In this document: one piece after another, positions 20,095 through 59,015 of the stretch | How positions within the stretch are numbered: the first letter of the stretch is position 1 | Layout: every line of letters begins with the position of its first letter | The notes under the pieces: model-generated | What the model was told of the DNA's origin: nothing | The model's database searches: none | Seen by the model: only the letters and a program-made list of their open reading frames with translations | Source: Mesostigma viride | Taxonomy: Eukaryota > Streptophyta > Mesostigmatophyceae > Mesostigmatales > Mesostigmataceae | Length of the DNA stretch: 64,000 bases | Direction of reading: 5' to 3' | Assembly: GCA_009746045.1 (NCBI GenBank) | Contig: RPFO01000034.1 | Location: 2,809,526 to 2,873,525 of the forward strand | Translations under genes and position numbers: made by a program

Positions 20095-20255
20095 AATAAG
20101 TACTTGCGTGTCATGTACATGGGCATGCCACTACACGGAGTACTATGCTAATCTCATTAAAATGATTGCATGAAAGTTACAAACATCGTCTGCATCATGC
20201 CCCAACCATATAGTCACTAGAGGGGATATAATCCTCATCTGAGCTGTCCTCTGAA
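20095..20255 (-). mobile_element. LINE 3' UTR fragment (minus strand)
   Basis: The reverse complement starts with GAGGACAGCTC, then GATGATGCAGACGATRTTTG, GAGATTAGCATA(G)TACTCC and GACACGCAAGTACTT followed by an ATTT-rich tail. The same order of words follows the stop codon of the LINE at 56.0 kb and the older copy at 58.85-59.01 kb, so this is a strongly 5'-truncated copy of that LINE. It lies just downstream of the giant gene's stop codon, in the same orientation. Confidence 0.75.
20177..20181 (-). promoter_or_regulatory. Candidate TGTAA polyadenylation signal
   Basis: TGTAA on the minus strand, about 140 bases past the stop codon at 20320, within the LINE tail. TGTAA is the usual chlorophyte signal. 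Use by the giant gene is inference. Confidence 0.3.
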
Positions 20256-20296
20256 TGAATAAATGAATGAATGACCGAATGAATGATGAATGAATT
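20251..20296. repeat. (GAAT)n microsatellite
   Basis: Imperfect GAAT/AAAT units between the LINE tail and the stop codon of the giant gene. Confidence 0.85.
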
Positions 20297-20319
20297 TGTA
20301 CACGGATGAGGCGCCGCCC

Positions 20320-46963
<26,644 letters not shown>

Positions 46964-49600
46964 CTGATACTTGATCACGTCGCAAACACCCATCACGCAT
47001 GCGCTCGTGACACATGTCAGCAAACAAGGGCAGGGGGGGGCCAGTGGACACCATGCACAGTGTGGCAGACGGGCACCATCTGTGCACCCCCGGGGCTGCC
47101 ATGCCCAGAGTTCTGCGTTCCTGGCGCACAGACAACAAAATCCCAAGCGTGCGTCTGTAACTTCATGCGGTGCCTGCCTGACCGATACAGATCATATGAA
47201 AGGGGCACAAAGCAGGGCAAGGGCGGCAGCAACAACAGGGCAACAGCCACCAGGCGAGAAAAGGACGGTTCAAACTCAACCACCAACCACATCAAACCAA
47301 AACCAAACGGAGGCCTGACTGGTGCCCATGGCAAAGAATGTCAGATCAAGTTATGGGAGGAGCAATGCAAATGATGGTGTCAGGTAAGTCATCAGGCGTT
47401 AGCGCACAAGGGTGCCCCCCCCCCCAACAACAAAAACACATCGTGCCCGCTCATTCTCATCAACACGTCTGCCTACGGAACCATACACCGTGCAGCACGT
47501 CCAACGTTTGCCTCCCCTGGCAGCAAGAAGGTCCTGTCCTGTGCCCCCTCTCCCTGACCCCTGGCCAACTCCCCTTGTTCCTGCCCTTATCCAGCATGCA
47601 TGCCCAAACTAACCTGACACACCCACAACGCAAGCACACCACAGGCAATGCACACCCCTGAGGCAAGCACACCACAGGCAAGCATACCGACGCAAGCACA
47701 GCCAAGGCAGCATGCCAGCCTGGAAAGGAAGCATAGCCACCGCATGCTTGCCAGGGAGGTTGCATGGGTGTGCTACAGTAGGGAAACACATTAACACATA
47801 GGCACTGAGATACATAAAGTGCTGCTGGGAAAGAAGAAACTTCCAAGCATGCAGATGGCTGCTAAAATGCCAAGCAACAGGGCAGTTCGCGCAAACCTTG
47901 ATGGCATGACACTGTCAACGTTGGCTTTTTCAGAGCCTAGATGCGGTCTGCACTCTGCTGGCTGGGATACGTGCGCCAGCAGGAAATATAAAAACATCTC
48001 TAAATGACCGTTTGGTAGGGTAATTAGCTAAGCCACCATCATGCCAATTGATTAAAGCCGAGCTGTTTTCCTTCAGCTGAAATGCCCCTTACGTCCCAAA
48101 CAGGGATACATGTTCCAAATGGGGATTCTCAATGCCTACCTGCCCCCTGCCGAAGCTGATTCACCCAGACCACCGCTCCCAAGCGTCCAGCTCGACGGAG
48201 CGAGCGTGAATATTAAACTAAGTGCTTCCGGGTGCTTCATCATTGCTCTGCTGGACTTGCGGAGGAGATGCTGCATGATGGACCCCGCACGTCGATGCTC
48301 CCAACGTGCGGGCACGTCCTGGCGTCACGTTTATCACGAGCAGACAGCTTGTCGGCATTCGGCATTGCCCTGTTTTCTAGCTGTTGAGAAGTTTGCATAG
48401 ATATCCCTTTGACGTCGATCCTCCGAAATCTTAAGCTCGGTGATGCCGTCTGCAGGTGGCGCGAAGGAGCGCCAACACTAGGCTACGCTGCCTTCATGGA
48501 GATGCATGTCACTGATGAGGGAACGCTCCATGATCAATGGCTACAAGGTTCCCGCGTTACCGGATTTGACAGGCAGTCATCGCAACACAAAATTGTCCAA
48601 AATGCGTTCAAGAAACAGCTGCAGAAAAGAATATAGCAACGTGTTATTCTTCCGATACGCAAAGCCTGCTAACATATTGCATAGGATTGTTGATGATTCG
48701 TCGACTGGTGACACATCATCTGCAGCCAATTCCTCGTGCAGATTAGCAATTGTTTCAACAGAAAGGCCGTTGTCAATCATACATCCAGCTAGGTATTCGT
48801 AGCGTTACCCGCATCTCCTTTCTCTCCAATAAAATAAACGGTCAACAGCTTCGTTGCGCACGGGCATTGTCACGTGTTGTCGAGGAATGTGATGGAGTGC
48901 ACAGCAGCCTCGACAAATAATACAGCAAGCCGAATGGTGACACGGCTGACACCACTCACACCAGGCAGTTATGGTGGCAACATACGGTAATTATCTGAAG
49001 TCGTCAGGCCGCGGTCACTGGTCAGGACTGAGACAGTGCAGTCACGAAAAGACCATCAGACCATCGCCGTCGTCTTAAGTCCGTTGAAAAAGATTGACCA
49101 AAGATTGAATGCAGTCAATGCACGTGGGCTTGTGGGCAATCTCAAGTTCGTTACTGGGTGAATCCGTGAATGCCGTACAGAGACGACGGAGGATCTTTTT
49201 CGTAAACCCTTGAAATCTTGGAGATACTGTAGCTCTGGAGATATTTGGCAGTATTTTTCCGCAGAAAATGGTTTACCGGAGTTGGCCGGTACACACTGTA
49301 TGCAATATGGCGTTCACTGTCTTGTAAACAACAATATGGGAGCCTGGTGGTCCGTGGTACACCGTATCAAGTAACGTGTGTGTACACCGTACAGTAGGAG
49401 ATGTAAAGCGTGGGCGCTATAGACAAGACGTTTTCACGCGGGCACTGGGCAGGCGGTTCGACGAGCCTTATTAACGAATATGGCGGTTCGAATATGTATT
49501 TAGCTACTGCGGATTGTAGACCGTTGCGCCTTCCTATCATATATAGCTGTGTAGTGTGTACTGCATTAACTCGTGGCTGTAGTAAAGAATTTCGAAGTCA
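46964..49600. other. Upstream region of the giant gene, no gene recognised
   Basis: Probably promoter, 5' UTR or first introns of the giant gene on the minus strand. Only a short signal-peptide-like ORF at 47907 (MPSRFARTALLLGILAAICM...) and an unrecognised 67-residue minus-strand ORF at 48780-48577 stand out. Neither has clear support. No long repeats. Confidence 0.4.
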
Positions 49601-49628
49601 GCCTAGCCGTATGCCGTGAATTTTTTTG

Positions 49629-49721
49629 TACGATACTGGATTCGAACACAGGGCCTCCTGCATGATTTCGCGACTACGGGTCTCCTGATCCGAAGGCATC
49701 CCAAGCTATAGCCCAACCGCG
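49629..49721 (-). repeat. tRNA-like (SINE-type) head
   Basis: On the minus strand GTGTTCGAATCCAG matches the B box (GWTCRANNC), with a short pairing stem CTG/CAG. TATAGCTTGGGATGCC lies about 55 bases upstream, where an A box is expected. The acceptor ends do not pair, so I read a tRNA-derived SINE, not a working tRNA gene. Confidence 0.35.
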
Positions 49722-49729
49722 GAAAAGCT

Positions 49730-50609
49730 TTTTACACGGTCCAAGTGCGTCCGAAATTCCCCAATATGAACCAGGGGAGAGAATCTAACTGCTGTGGTGG
49801 TTCGCCGGGCGTGGGAATAAATTAATTGTGGTTGTGGAATGAGCAGAAGACTGGCTTGAACCATGCCGGGTGCATGTGTTACGAGAGATCTATCGACGTA
49901 TCGCGGTTCTGATCCAATGTGTGGCGTACTTAGGAGTAAGTGAATTAGGCAAAACTGATTGAAGGGTGGGAAGGCCATGAATTCACCGCTTCGAGGCTAC
50001 GAAATAATTACCAACACATGATCGTCTCAGCCTTGTAAGCTCCCATATTGTCATCGTCTGTGACTAGCCTTACCCAATCGGTAGCGCACCGACTGGGCGC
50101 ACATCGGGTGAGTTATATGATAGAATTAGTGAAGAGGCACAACATGATTTCACTGAAGGATCTGTGGACTTCGCACCATAGAATAGACCAGTACTTGGCT
50201 TGACTCAAAAGGATCGCAAAAAGAATAGCAATCAGCTTAATAACAATGTGGGCTGACCGCTGCAATAGTTGGTGAATTTCAACAGTAAGTTTTTCTAGTG
50301 GAAACAAAGGCCTGGTTATACGTCAGTTAGAAACGAATTTTTCTTCCAGACGTGCATCACAACACTACGTTGCCATCGGCGCCACGGAGCGTGGGAGACC
50401 TTTGCCGACCGATGTAAAAAACATGTAGGTTACTCCAGCAACCTGAGGGTTTGCAGCCGAGTTTTTGCATAACCCGACGGGGTTTGGGGCTTACCCACAG
50501 CCATTCAGGAGAAGTCCTTGTATGCTCGCACAGTTCCGTGCCCATGTACCTTGGCTATCCCCTCTATGCCACGATCACTTGAAAGAGCTTTGGAGGAACA
50601 ACTCACCCT
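49730..50609. other. Non-coding region, probable element debris
   Basis: No gene recognised. ATCGGTAGCGCACCGACTGG at 50078-50097 has a tRNA A-box look. Confidence 0.4.
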
Positions 50610-50620
50610 GTTATAGTTGT

Positions 50621-51046
50621 AAAGCATTACAAATGATGCTGGGCAGGGCTCGGAAAAATACTGTCGGAACGACACATTAAAATAAATGTATGCATTATTC
50701 AATCCCGGTTTTCTGTTATGCAATATATCTGTTTGCCGCACGTGATGTTGATTACCTAGATGCGGACAATGAATCCGGCGCGACTCATGTCGTTGGCCAA
50801 AATAGTTGCAGTCTTGCCACGGGTTGTTAAGATATAACCATGGCAGACTTAAGTTTGGCGTCTGGTGTCTAGAAGGTTCCATGTGCACCCCGCATACTGC
50901 ATTGCCATACTTGTAACGACAGTGCAGGACAAGGTTTCTAGACATCTCTAGAAGGTTGACGCTGTAAATGTATAAATTAAAGCAATAAACAGCGGCCAAG
51001 GGGCCGCAGCCATTGCAACCAAACCCTTCCAAAGTACTTCTCAACT
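50621..51046 (+). repeat. 5' LTR of the TRIM-type element
   Basis: Begins AAAGCATTACAAATGATGCT and ends AAAGTACTTCTCAACT; matched base for base, as far as I can read, by 51551-51976. Confidence 0.85.
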
Positions 51047-51550
51047 CGTACTCTTAATCACATCTTTTTTTTCCATGGCTCGTAGCCGTGCTGCAGCAAG
51101 CGTTGAGACTGACGCCATTGTCCTGACTGGACAGGACAAGAAGGAAATGAACAAATTAAAGCAGCACGAATTGGCAATGCGTTTGCTGCCCAAGCCGCTG
51201 CCACCCGGCAGCAAGGACCCGGAGAAGAAGGACTACTACGACGGCCTGGGGTACTGGTACGCGAAGACAGTGAGTTTCCTGGACAACGACCACGTTGCTA
51301 CGTTGCGATTCAGTGGACACGGCTCGTCGGGAATGCCGGCCGTCCGTGATTTGATCCGGATTGCCCACGAGAAGAAGATATGGAGTGGGCGGACTTTTAC
51401 AGCCGTTTGAAGGAACTCCTGGTGCCCGAGGGCCTGCTCAAGTCGATCAAAGATATGATGCGGATCCTCACTTTTGAGGTGTCGGGCGACCCGGTCCAGG
51501 CGACACTGGCATTCGAGAGGATGCTGGAAGACACTACGTTGACTTTAACG

Positions 51551-51976
51551 AAAGCATTACAAATGATGCTGGGCAGGGCTCGGAAAAATACTGTCGGAAC
51601 GACACATTAAAATAAATGTATGCATTATTCAATCCCGGTTTTCTGTTATGCAATATATCTGTTTGCCGCACGTGATGTTGATTACCTAGATGCGGACAAT
51701 GAATCCGGCGCGACTCATGTCGTTGGCCAAAATAGTTGCAGTCTTGCCACGGGTTGTTAAGATATAACCATGGCAGACTTAAGTTTGGCGTCTGGTGTCT
51801 AGAAGGTTCCATGTGCACCCCGCATACTGCATTGCCATACTTGTAACGACAGTGCAGGACAAGGTTTCTAGACATCTCTAGAAGGTTGACGCTGTAAATG
51901 TATAAATTAAAGCAATAAACAGCGGCCAAGGGGCCGCAGCCATTGCAACCAAACCCTTCCAAAGTACTTCTCAACT
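51551..51976 (+). repeat. 3' LTR of the TRIM-type element
   Basis: Same length and sequence as the 5' copy; followed by GTTATAG. Confidence 0.85.
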
Positions 51977-51983
51977 GTTATAG

Positions 51984-52714
51984 GCATAGATATTCATCAT
52001 ATTGCTTTGCCCATGCAGAGAGTTGCCCAATGATGCAGAGATGTCATGCCCTGGCTATTGCCTAGCCATAATCATCTTCCACCCCATAAAACTAAATTAA
52101 ATTAAATTGAAACATATCTCCATTGGGAGTACATGGAGCACACATCCCTGAGAACCTTGGGGCACTATGGCTTTTCATACATTCTGGGCTACTTCCTGCA
52201 AGGGTAGGGTGTAAACTACACCTGCTCTGGGTGCACAAAGTGCACCTGCACACCAAGCTATGTATTCCAGCACCTAGGGCGCGGACATATAGGGGAAGAT
52301 CATCATGGCTATATACAATGGCTAGGGCATGGCTTCTCAGCAGAGAGTGACTCTCAGGGCAAGGCTGGGCTAAATTCTGAATGCATCATCCGTGGAGAGT
52401 CCCATTATAGGCGCACATGCGCATAGGCTGATTGTACGCTGATTTGCCCTATGCATGTTTCCCACATTCTTAGGCATAGGCGCCTGGGCCTAGCTAGCCG
52501 GGCACCTGGCCCGCACAGATCAGGTAGACACATCACATAGACTAGCTAGCTGGCACCAAGCCCGCCCAGCCTGGGCGTTATGCCCTCACCTGGCGTGCCC
52601 CAGGCCGCGCGCGGCAGGGCCGCCACCCGTGGACTTTTCGTGATAGACTCGGCATTAATTAATTAATTAATAGACACGTGACTGATAGACTCGGCATGGA
52701 CATGTGCTAGTCCC
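51984..52714. other. Non-coding region between the LTR element and LINE
   Basis: No gene seen. TGATAGACTCGGCAT occurs twice (about 52640 and 52682) around an ATTA run. The 5' boundary of the LINE is not marked by any recognisable 5' UTR. Confidence 0.5.
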
Positions 52715-55700
52715 TAGACGTCATGCGTCTCCTGCTGAACCGCATGCGCGCCAGCCTCGATCCCCACCTAGGTGAGTCCCAGATGGGCTTCCGTGTTGGT
52801 CGCCATTGTGTTATGGTCACCATTACCGCGCGCCGCCTGATCGAGGAAGTGGGCCGCCTGGCCCCCGGCCTCTTGCCATTGCTATTGATCTTCGTGGATT
52901 ACACCAAGGCATTCGATACGGTTATATGGGACGCCCTGTGGGTGGTCCTTCACCTGTTCCGTGTCCCATCGTACATCGTTGAGATCATCCGCCAGTTCTA
53001 TGAAGGGTCCCAAGCCCAGGTGACCCGTACCGCCAACGGCGTCACTCCGGCGTTCCCCCTGCACACCGGGGTGTGGCAGGGCTGTGTGCTCTCCCCATAT
53101 CTATTCATCATTATGGTGGACTATATTATGCGGCGTGCACAACTGAGCCCGCTTCGCCCGGGTGGTGAGGGGCGCCCGCCGGGGATCGAGGTCACGGAGT
53201 ACGCCAGCTACGGCGGGGTTGACCCACCCTACCGCCTGAGCGATCTGATCTACGCTGATGACACGACACTCGTGGAAATCCCGGAGTCAGCCCAACTCTG
53301 GCTAGACCGAGCTTATCACTGGAAGCGCGGGCGGTGGGGCTTATGATGAGCAAGAAAACGGAGGTCATGGCCATCGGCTTCCCTGCTGGGATAGCCCCAC
53401 CCACCCTCCTCTTGCTGGACGGCAGCCCCGTCCCCCCGGCGACTCGCTTCAAGCTCCTAATTGGCAGCTGGCTTCCCTCCACGGCCGATGACATCAACAC
53501 CCGCATTGGCCAGGCCTGGGCAGCCCTCTGCCGCCTCGACAGGTTCTGGACCTGCCGCTACCTGAGTGAGCGACGCAAGCGCATTCTGTTCAAGGCCCTT
53601 GTGTTAGCGCTACCACGGTCCTTAATTCAGGACTTTGTCCTAAATTAAGGACCAATTTACTATAACCGAGGTACCGGGGGGGGGGTTGTCACTATATGGA
53701 CCGTACCCCATGTGGACCGTACCCGGCATGATGTACCCGACCCGTGGTACCGGCACATGGTACCCGGATTCCGTACCCCGGTACCGGGTATAATGGCGGG
53801 AAAGTAGGTACCTCGACCAAAAATATAACCGATTCTGGAGCGAAAAAGTGGGTGCGGGAATGATCTGAGGTGGATATGGCGACCTGACAATCGTGGCCGG
53901 CGTTTTCGCGTGCGTTTATCATTTCGGGCGCCCATTAGCAAAAACGAAAGGTCGTTAGTTATGCTGAAAGGCTGTGAAATTTTCTGCGCAAGTTTTTATG
54001 TGTAGCGCTGTAGCACAGCGGCACAACACAAATGGGTCGCAGATCGCCTGCTCGCGGAGGGTCGATTTTGGCACAAACATGTTAGTGTATTAGCAATGGT
54101 GGTGCGAATCAAGCCAGGAAATTTTTTGGACGATTTTGATTATAGTCTGGAGTTTATAAACGGAGTATTTGACATGGGAGCGCCTGGGCCGTGATATTCT
54201 TGCCCGATTTCCATTGTCGACCATGTTTTAGGGACGTTCAGGCTGGGCAGCGAGCGCACCTTATAGGTCTTCACTTTCGGTATTTCTTGGACCTAGAACG
54301 CAGCACAAGCGTGGTTTATATCATTTTCGAACCGGTTGGCCAGCTTTGGTGCGCTCAGCTCTCGGAAAGCTGACCTCGCTGCGGATTTCAGCGACTTTTT
54401 TGCAACCATCTGGAATGAGGCGACGTAAGTAGCAGGTACGTGCCGGGGTGCCCTAGATCATGAGTGTAACTGGCAACGCTGTCGTGGTGTTTTGAGTCAG
54501 TAAGCTATGCCTAAAAAGAGGGGACGCTCTCTGTGCACATAACTGTCACACATAGTTGGTTTACGTCATACAATTTTTTACGTCTCTATCTTCGTCGTCC
54601 GCTGCAGCTAAAACACACATGCGTAAGAGCAGTTTTACTCATGTGTTAGTTATAAACCATGGTCCTATGGCCTGCAGTCGTTCAGGGTGTTCTCAGACAG
54701 TATATATACAGTATGGTTTACGTGTTACATGCACCCTGAATTTGCTCACAAAGCGTTGCATGTTAGCACAACGTTGTTCTGTAACTTGATTTGGCTGCAT
54801 TCATGTGTTAGTTGCAATGCAAATGCAATGTTTTTTCATCGCTGGGTGGTGGCCAGCATGTCCGTGATGTCAAAGAAGGTTTGGCATATGCTTAGAGAAA
54901 GTTTACCGCAAGGGGTGGGCCATGTTCAAGCCGGGCAACCTCAGCAACCATGCAACCCTAGATTGCATTACCTGCACCATCTGTGACACCGTTAAGCACG
55001 CGTATATATAGAGGCAGCCACAGCAGGGTATGGCCTTGTTATACGCTGCCCCGCCATCCCAAGGCCTCGCGATCGTAGGGTCCCCTAGCGCTTGTAAGAT
55101 GCTCAAGGGACCGTGTGGATAGCATGGTCATGCGTTGACACTAATTGGTCCTATTGGTCCTAATTAAATTCTCATTTTGACCAAATTCGCGGTTTGAGGC
55201 CTGCCATGGGCCAGGGTCCATCAGGCACTAAATGTAATTATTTGAACCCAGGTTTTTGTCCAAAATTCAAAAAGTGTGTTATCTGTCAGTGGTAAAAATG
55301 CCAGGGTCAAAATTTGATGTTTGCACATATATTTTTTAATTCAAACTGGTCCTAAAATAAGGACTTTTCTTGGTAACATGGACACTTGTCCTCAGCATCC
55401 TCCTTTATGGCTGCGAGGCGTGGACCCTGGACCAGGCGCTGAGCCAGCAGCTTGACGGCACCGTCACTCGAATGCTCCGTCATATCCTCGGCGTCTGCTA
55501 CCAAGAACGCCGCACCCGGGCCGAGCTCAGACTACTGCGAGCTCCCTCTTGTCACCCATACCATTCGACACCGCCGCCTCCTCTCAATTGCCGGCCATCT
55601 TCAGTGCCCGCACAGACCAGGTGAATACCGATGTGGGCCCTGCCGGGGGGCGGCTTAAGACGAGCCAACCAGGTAGACACCTCCTCCTATGGCAGGGTCC

Positions 55701-56175
55701 CCTTGTCCCATCGCAACCCACTGGCAAACTTGCGCGCGCCGGGCACCGGCGCGGCGCGACCCGGACCTATGTGACACAACTGCTTGAAGATGCAGGGCTT
55801 CTGGGACTATCCGTACTCCGCGCCCGCATGATTGACAAGGAGAAATGGGCTGCCATCTGCGATAAGCACCTTCCCGAGGGGTATGCTCCTGTTTTCTCCC
55901 CACGGGCCCCGCGGCCCGTTGCTATAGCCAGGGTAGAAGTCCGCAGGTCGAGGTTATTGGTCCAGAGGATAGCCGCTACATTACCGCCTCGTCTGCCATT
56001 ACAGTAGAGGACAGCTCGGATGGGAATAACATCACCATCTAGTGCGGTTGGGGGATGATGCAGACGATATTTGTTTAAACTTTTGTGTAATTATTTTTCT
56101 AATGATGAGATTAGCATAATAGTACTCCATGGCATGCCTTGGAGCATGACACGCAAGTACTTACTTACTTACTTC
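52715..56175 (+). mobile_element. LINE with reverse transcriptase, 5'-truncated, split by an insertion
   Basis: Reverse transcriptase motifs in order: QMGFRVGRHCVMVTIT, LLIFVDYTKAFDTVIWDALW, HTGVWQGCVLSPYLFIIMVD, and the active-site box LIYADDTTLVEI; then KKTEVMAIGF and RKRILFKALV. The chain is broken at 53602 by an insertion and resumes at 55385 as LSILLYGCEAWTLDQALSQQ. The C-terminal half (to about 56007) shifts frame several times. The 3' UTR (56008-56175) ends in repeated ACTT units. The upstream endonuclease part is missing. The reading frame closes after RAYHWKRGRWGL (53346) and restarts one frame over, so the copy is inactive. Confidence 0.85.
53602..55384. mobile_element. 1,783-bp insertion inside the LINE, 4-bp target duplication
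   Basis: Flanked by CTTG at 53598-53601 and 55385-55388. Removing the insert and one CTTG restores the LINE reading RKRILFKALV-LSILLYGCEA exactly. The insert begins TGTTAGCGCTACC and ends GGTAACATGGACA (TG...CA, with weak inverted similarity: TACCA / TGGTA). Inside are GTCC-rich words at both ends, and GGTACC-type palindromes at 53.68-53.80 kb. No coding region is recognised. It could be a non-autonomous DNA element or a solo LTR; I cannot decide. Confidence 0.75.
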
Positions 56176-56540
56176 CCCTAGACGTGACAGGCTCACACCC
56201 GGGCAGCCTCCTGGTTTGTCTGTAATATGGACGGAGGCAGATGGTACGCAAGGATAGATGGCAAGTAGTGATGAAGGAGACCACCCCCAAGTCTGTGGGG
56301 ACTCCGCGTGTGACCGCGTATGGCATTCATAGCGATTCGGGCCGTGGTGCCCACAACCCGGCCCGCCTGTAACAAGGACAGCTTACATCATCCATCATTC
56401 CATCCGGGCCCATTAAATTAAATCCCATGTTCCCCTCCCACTGAGGACTTACGCTCACGTGACGTAGTCACGCGTCTATTAATTAATTAATGATCTCCCA
56501 ACGAAGTCATGTTATAATTTAATTTAATTTTCCTCAATAG
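56176..56540. other. Spacer between two LINE copies
   Basis: Contains TTAATTAATTAAT and TTTAATTTAATTT runs; nothing coding. Confidence 0.5.
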
Positions 56541-56559
56541 TGTTAAGAAATGCAATATG

Positions 56560-59015
56560 CTTCATGCCTACCATGCTCGATCGACATGGAAGCTTCTAGA
56601 ACATGCATGGTCGCCAGAGTTAAGTCTGCCAGCTTTACGACTATCATGCTCTGGCAAGAAGTTACAACCATCACATGCATGCATGCGACACATGTTATCA
56701 CAGGTTGGTACATTCAAGCCATTATCCGCACTCACAAACACCTTGCGGCATACAACTGTGATAATGCATATACGACTGTACATGTTCTTTATTCATGCAT
56801 TTCCCATTTCTTGCCAGCAGTGTTTTCTGTCATTCGGCATGACACCAATTTGCAACGGATGTCACCGATTGCAACTAACACCAGTTCCGGTGCGCACTCA
56901 ACACATATGGCTTTACCCTGCCATGTCCATGCACTGCAGACCGGGCTGCGTCTGGCAGGTTTGCGTCCTGTCGCCGTACGACCTGTTTATTATTGTACAT
57001 AGTGGATTATGTTATGCGCCAGGCATGCACGTGCCCGCTTTGCTCTGCTGGCTGGCCGTGCACATGCATGGCCTAGTGATCACGAACGAGCTTGGGGAAG
57101 GGGGGCCGACCAATTAGCAGAATTTACTAGCTGACCTCTTGACATTTATGACGACGACATCACGCTCATTAAAGAAGCCGGAGTGGCGGAGTCTGCCCAA
57201 CTTTGGCTGGAAGTTGCCTGGCGCTTGAGGCTCGGGCTGAACATTGGTCTAGAAATCATGGCCAAAAAACGGAGGCCCTGGCTCTCGGCCTGGCCGGCCG
57301 GTTCCCCGCCCGGCCCCATGCACTCGGGGCCTTGTAGACGACACCGAGGTTAATTACCCTACTTCAGGCGGCCAACGTACTCGTGTCTTCCCTGCCTGCG
57401 TTCATGAAAAACAACAAAAGACCGGCCTACGCGGGTTAATACTACACTGCATGTGCCGACTGGATGGGTCTGCATGCGAGCACGTGAACGATCAGGGGCG
57501 GGCTTGGCTTCATGATCCGTTTCCCTTGAGGGGACTGAGCGTGGGGTCCGCATTTCTGCGCGCCCTCCCCACGAACCCTCCGGTTCACACTGGTTCCGGC
57601 CCTTTACGCCATCGCCATCCGCCACCGGGCACCAGCTGCATGTTTCGCCATGCCCCGCGCAACCTCTCATCACGGCGGGTGCGTCCTGCGGCAGCTGCAT
57701 GCGGGCTTGCGCTCGTCGCTCGATACTACTGGGATGTGCCACTACATCGCGTGCATGGGTGGCCAGCAGAACCAAAACTGGTTCCTCTATGTCAATACCG
57801 CACGCCAGTCTCCTCCGGGTACTGAGTTTGTGCCTCAAGTGGTTAGGTCTGGTCATTTCCCCACTCGACCACCAAGTGCTCACGAGGACGCGGATATGGG
57901 GTGCCAGCCCTCTAGCTATTCAATCCAACATTGAACCGGCCCGACATTACCATCCTTGACTACGATGGGCAGCCCTGGTTGCCACCATCATGCTCATCGA
58001 TGTATCGATCCGTGGCTCGATCGGCCGCTCTCCGGTCGCCACATCATCCTCCGGGCGGCTGTCGGTGGATGCCAGCGCTGTTGCTGCGCTGTGCATAGCT
58101 CTGCTGAGCGCGACAACTTTGCCTCCTACGGCAATGTGGGGCCCCACCGGGGCATCCCCTTTGTCCTTGAGGAGTTCGGGGTCACGGGCCCCACGACGGC
58201 GGAGTTTTTCCACGAGTGCTGCCAGCGCTGTGAAGACCGCCTCGACCTCGAAAGTCAGACTGGCAGCCCCATGGTCTGCCCGGCCTCGTGGTCCTCGTAT
58301 TGGCCGCAGAGCCTGTCGGCCCTTGCCCTCACTCGCACAGTGGCTGATTTGTTATTCCGCCGTACGTGCATCCGCGGGCCAACTTTGTCGCGACCCATAT
58401 GTGCAGTCTAGCTAGATCCTTCCCAGGCCTGCATGGTGGGCCGGCAGCGCTGTTGCTGCGTGTCGTAGTTATTTTGTGTTGTAGTTAGTTGTACCTTGTG
58501 CTGGCTTGATCCTTGGATGCCCGTGTCCTACTAAATTGTTATTTCCTCTAGGGCTCTTCTTTCTGGGGTTTATTTCCTTATGTTGCATGCCACTCTCACT
58601 TCCGTCATTGCTGGTGAGGATGCAGGGCTTCTGGGATTATCTGTACTTCGCTCCCGCGTGCTCAATAGACAAGGAGATTTGGGCTGCCGTCGATCTGCAA
58701 AAAGCACCTTCCTGTGGGGCATGCCCCTGTTTTCTCCCCACAGGCCCCGCAGCCCATTGGTACATAGAATGCAGGGTAGAAGTCCGCAGATGGAGAAATG
58801 ATTGCCCCTGAGGATAGCCGGCTACACTACCGCCTCATCTGCCATTACAGTAGAGGACAGCCCTTGAGGATGGTATTTGTAACTTTCATGTAAGAAATTT
58901 TTCTAATGAGATTACCATATATTACTCCGTGGCATGCGCGATTAGCATAGTACTCCGTGTAGTGGCATGCCGGCCCATGCGCATGACACGCAAGTACTTA
59001 CCTACTTACCTCCGT
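56560..59015 (+). mobile_element. Older, degraded copy of the same LINE family
   Basis: DNA at 56940-57040 aligns with the reverse-transcriptase stretch 'HTGVWQGCVLSPYLFIIM...' of the copy at 53.06 kb but is broken in every frame. Around 57146-57215 a decayed active-site region reads FYDDDITLIKEAGVAESAQL. At 58616-58850 EDAGLLGLSVL and SPHRPRSP match the C-terminus at 55.79-55.92 kb. The 3' UTR (58851-59015) ends with (ACTT/ACCT) units as in the younger copy. The left boundary is uncertain. Confidence 0.7.

Larger units (their letters stand above)
50617..51976 (+). mobile_element. Small LTR retrotransposon of TRIM type, young
   Basis: Two 426-bp direct repeats (50621-51046 and 51551-51976) look identical by eye and bracket about 504 bases. 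GTTATAG flanks the element on both sides (50610-50616 and 51977-51983), consistent with a target duplication. The inner part has a gag-like reading frame opening MARSRAAASVETDAIVLTGQ. There is no room for polymerase genes, so the element is non-autonomous; as a TRIM-type copy it looks structurally whole. Matching LTRs imply a recent insertion. LTR-family assignment is from structure only. Confidence 0.75.

Noticed and set aside
48577-48780. 67-residue minus-strand ORF (MIDNGLSVETIANLHEELAA...)
   Set aside because: Plausible composition but no family, no splice context and short; chance cannot be excluded.
49629-49721. Functional tRNA gene
   Set aside because: The B box matches but the acceptor stem ends do not pair and no normal anticodon arm forms, so I list it only as a SINE-like head.
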